Of a DNA stretch of 6,422 nucleotides, positions 6,011 through 6,422 are shown piece by piece. This DNA comes from Alcanivorax sp. (GTDB lineage Bacteria; Pseudomonadota; Gammaproteobacteria; Pseudomonadales; Alcanivoracaceae). The number at the start of each line of letters is the position of its first letter. Position 1 is the stretch's first letter. A program made the position numbers and the translations under genes. The stretch is taken from contig SLJS01000004.1 of the NCBI GenBank assembly GCA_007135015.1, positions 1-6,422 of the forward strand. Direction: 5' to 3'. A model generated the notes under the pieces. The model was not told the DNA's origin and did not search any database. It was given only the letters and a program-made list of their open reading frames with translations.

Positions 6011-6422
6011 ATGAATACATTGCGTCTTCCCGTCATGATCATCTCGCTGTCGCTGGCACTGCTGCTCGCCGGCTGCGAGAAACCGCCCCTCGAGGAAGCC
6101 ATAACCGGCCAGATCCGGGACATGGCCGATGCGGTGGAGGGCCGCAGCGCGCGCGGCGTCAACCGGCATATTGCCGAACACTTCAGCCTGGATCACAGCG
6201 GCCACGAAATGAACCGGGAGGAAGCGCGACGCATGATGATGGCGATCTTCATGCGTCACCGGAACATCAGCGTGCGCCTTACCAATATCCGCGTGGAACC
6301 CGACCCGGGCAGCCAGCACCAGGCCCGGGCGCGCTTCAATGCGCTGGTCACCGGCGGCAGCGGCGGCATCCTCCCGGACACCGCACAACTCTACCGGGTG
6401 GACACGGACTGGGAACGGATCG
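6011..6422 (+). CDS. Putative NTF2-like lipoprotein, partial (runs off the window end)
   Basis: An open frame starts with ATG 6011 and continues through the last base, giving 137 codons without a stop. Residues 1-22 form a lipoprotein signal: MNTLRLP, a Leu/Ile-rich core and the lipobox Leu-Ala-Gly-Cys ending at C22. After a short acidic linker, residues about 32-135 resemble an NTF2/SnoaL-like cone fold: a helix (QIRDMADAVEGR), HIAEHFSLDHSGHEMNREEARRMMMAIFMRH, then alternating strands (ISVRLTNIRVE, QARARFNALVTG, LYRVDTDWERI). I base this on pattern resemblance to small proteobacterial lipoproteins, not on catalytic residues, and no enzymatic role is evident. Glu23 at position +2 after the Cys gives no clear Lol-avoidance signal, so outer-membrane placement is likely. 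The ribosome site is weak. The C-terminus is missing. Confidence 0.78.
   Translation, partial: MNTLRLPVMIISLSLALLLAGCEKPPLEEAITGQIRDMADAVEGRSARGVNRHIAEHFSLDHSGHEMNREEARRMMMAIFMRHRNISVRLTNIRVEPDPGSQHQARARFNALVTGGSGGILPDTAQLYRVDTDWERI

Noticed and set aside
5960..6388. A 142-codon minus-strand frame at the right end.
   Set aside because: The plus-strand frame from 6011 has a lipoprotein signal and a coherent fold pattern; the minus frame has neither a signal nor a recognisable motif.

Overview
The window is a GC-rich chromosomal stretch, most likely from a gammaproteobacterium. The evidence is the mix of families (SelO, CutA, a DUF4105/Lnb-type exported protein, DUF3015, Dtd), two lipoprotein signal peptides and a typical Gram-negative envelope gene content. 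A halophilic or sulfur-oxidising lineage such as the Ectothiorhodospiraceae is plausible, but I cannot settle the genus from the sequence. There are no phage, IS, CRISPR, tRNA or rRNA features.

Layout. (1) 18-1526, plus strand: selO, a pseudokinase-fold protein AMPylase. (2) 1527-1816: a gap between convergent genes with an imperfect inverted repeat (1571-1597 / 1638-1664) built from units of about 9 bases. (3) 1817-4829, minus strand: three tightly spaced genes read as one unit, in the order DUF4105/Lnb-type exported protein, lipoprotein alpha/beta hydrolase (22-base overlap), cutA (20-base gap). (4) 4857-4887: an intrinsic terminator for the minus strand. (5) 4897-5376, minus strand: a small exported DUF3015 protein with a candidate promoter at 5442-5469 and a perfect stem-loop at the very start of its predicted leader. 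(6) 5488-5922, minus strand: dtd, a D-aminoacyl-tRNA deacylase. (7) 6011 to the window end, plus strand and divergent from dtd: the first 137 codons of a lipoprotein that looks NTF2-like.

How the genes work together. selO, cutA and dtd are stress or quality-control genes with cytoplasmic products (redox-linked AMPylation, a metal-tolerance-associated trimer, tRNA proofreading) and have no obvious joint pathway. The middle block is envelope-directed: a periplasmic protein (DUF3015), a cysteine/histidine Lnb-like domain followed by a likely beta-barrel, and a lipoprotein serine hydrolase. This block is the most likely place for something undescribed, possibly acyl or lipid remodelling at the outer membrane, but that is inference. 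The rest is ordinary housekeeping sequence.
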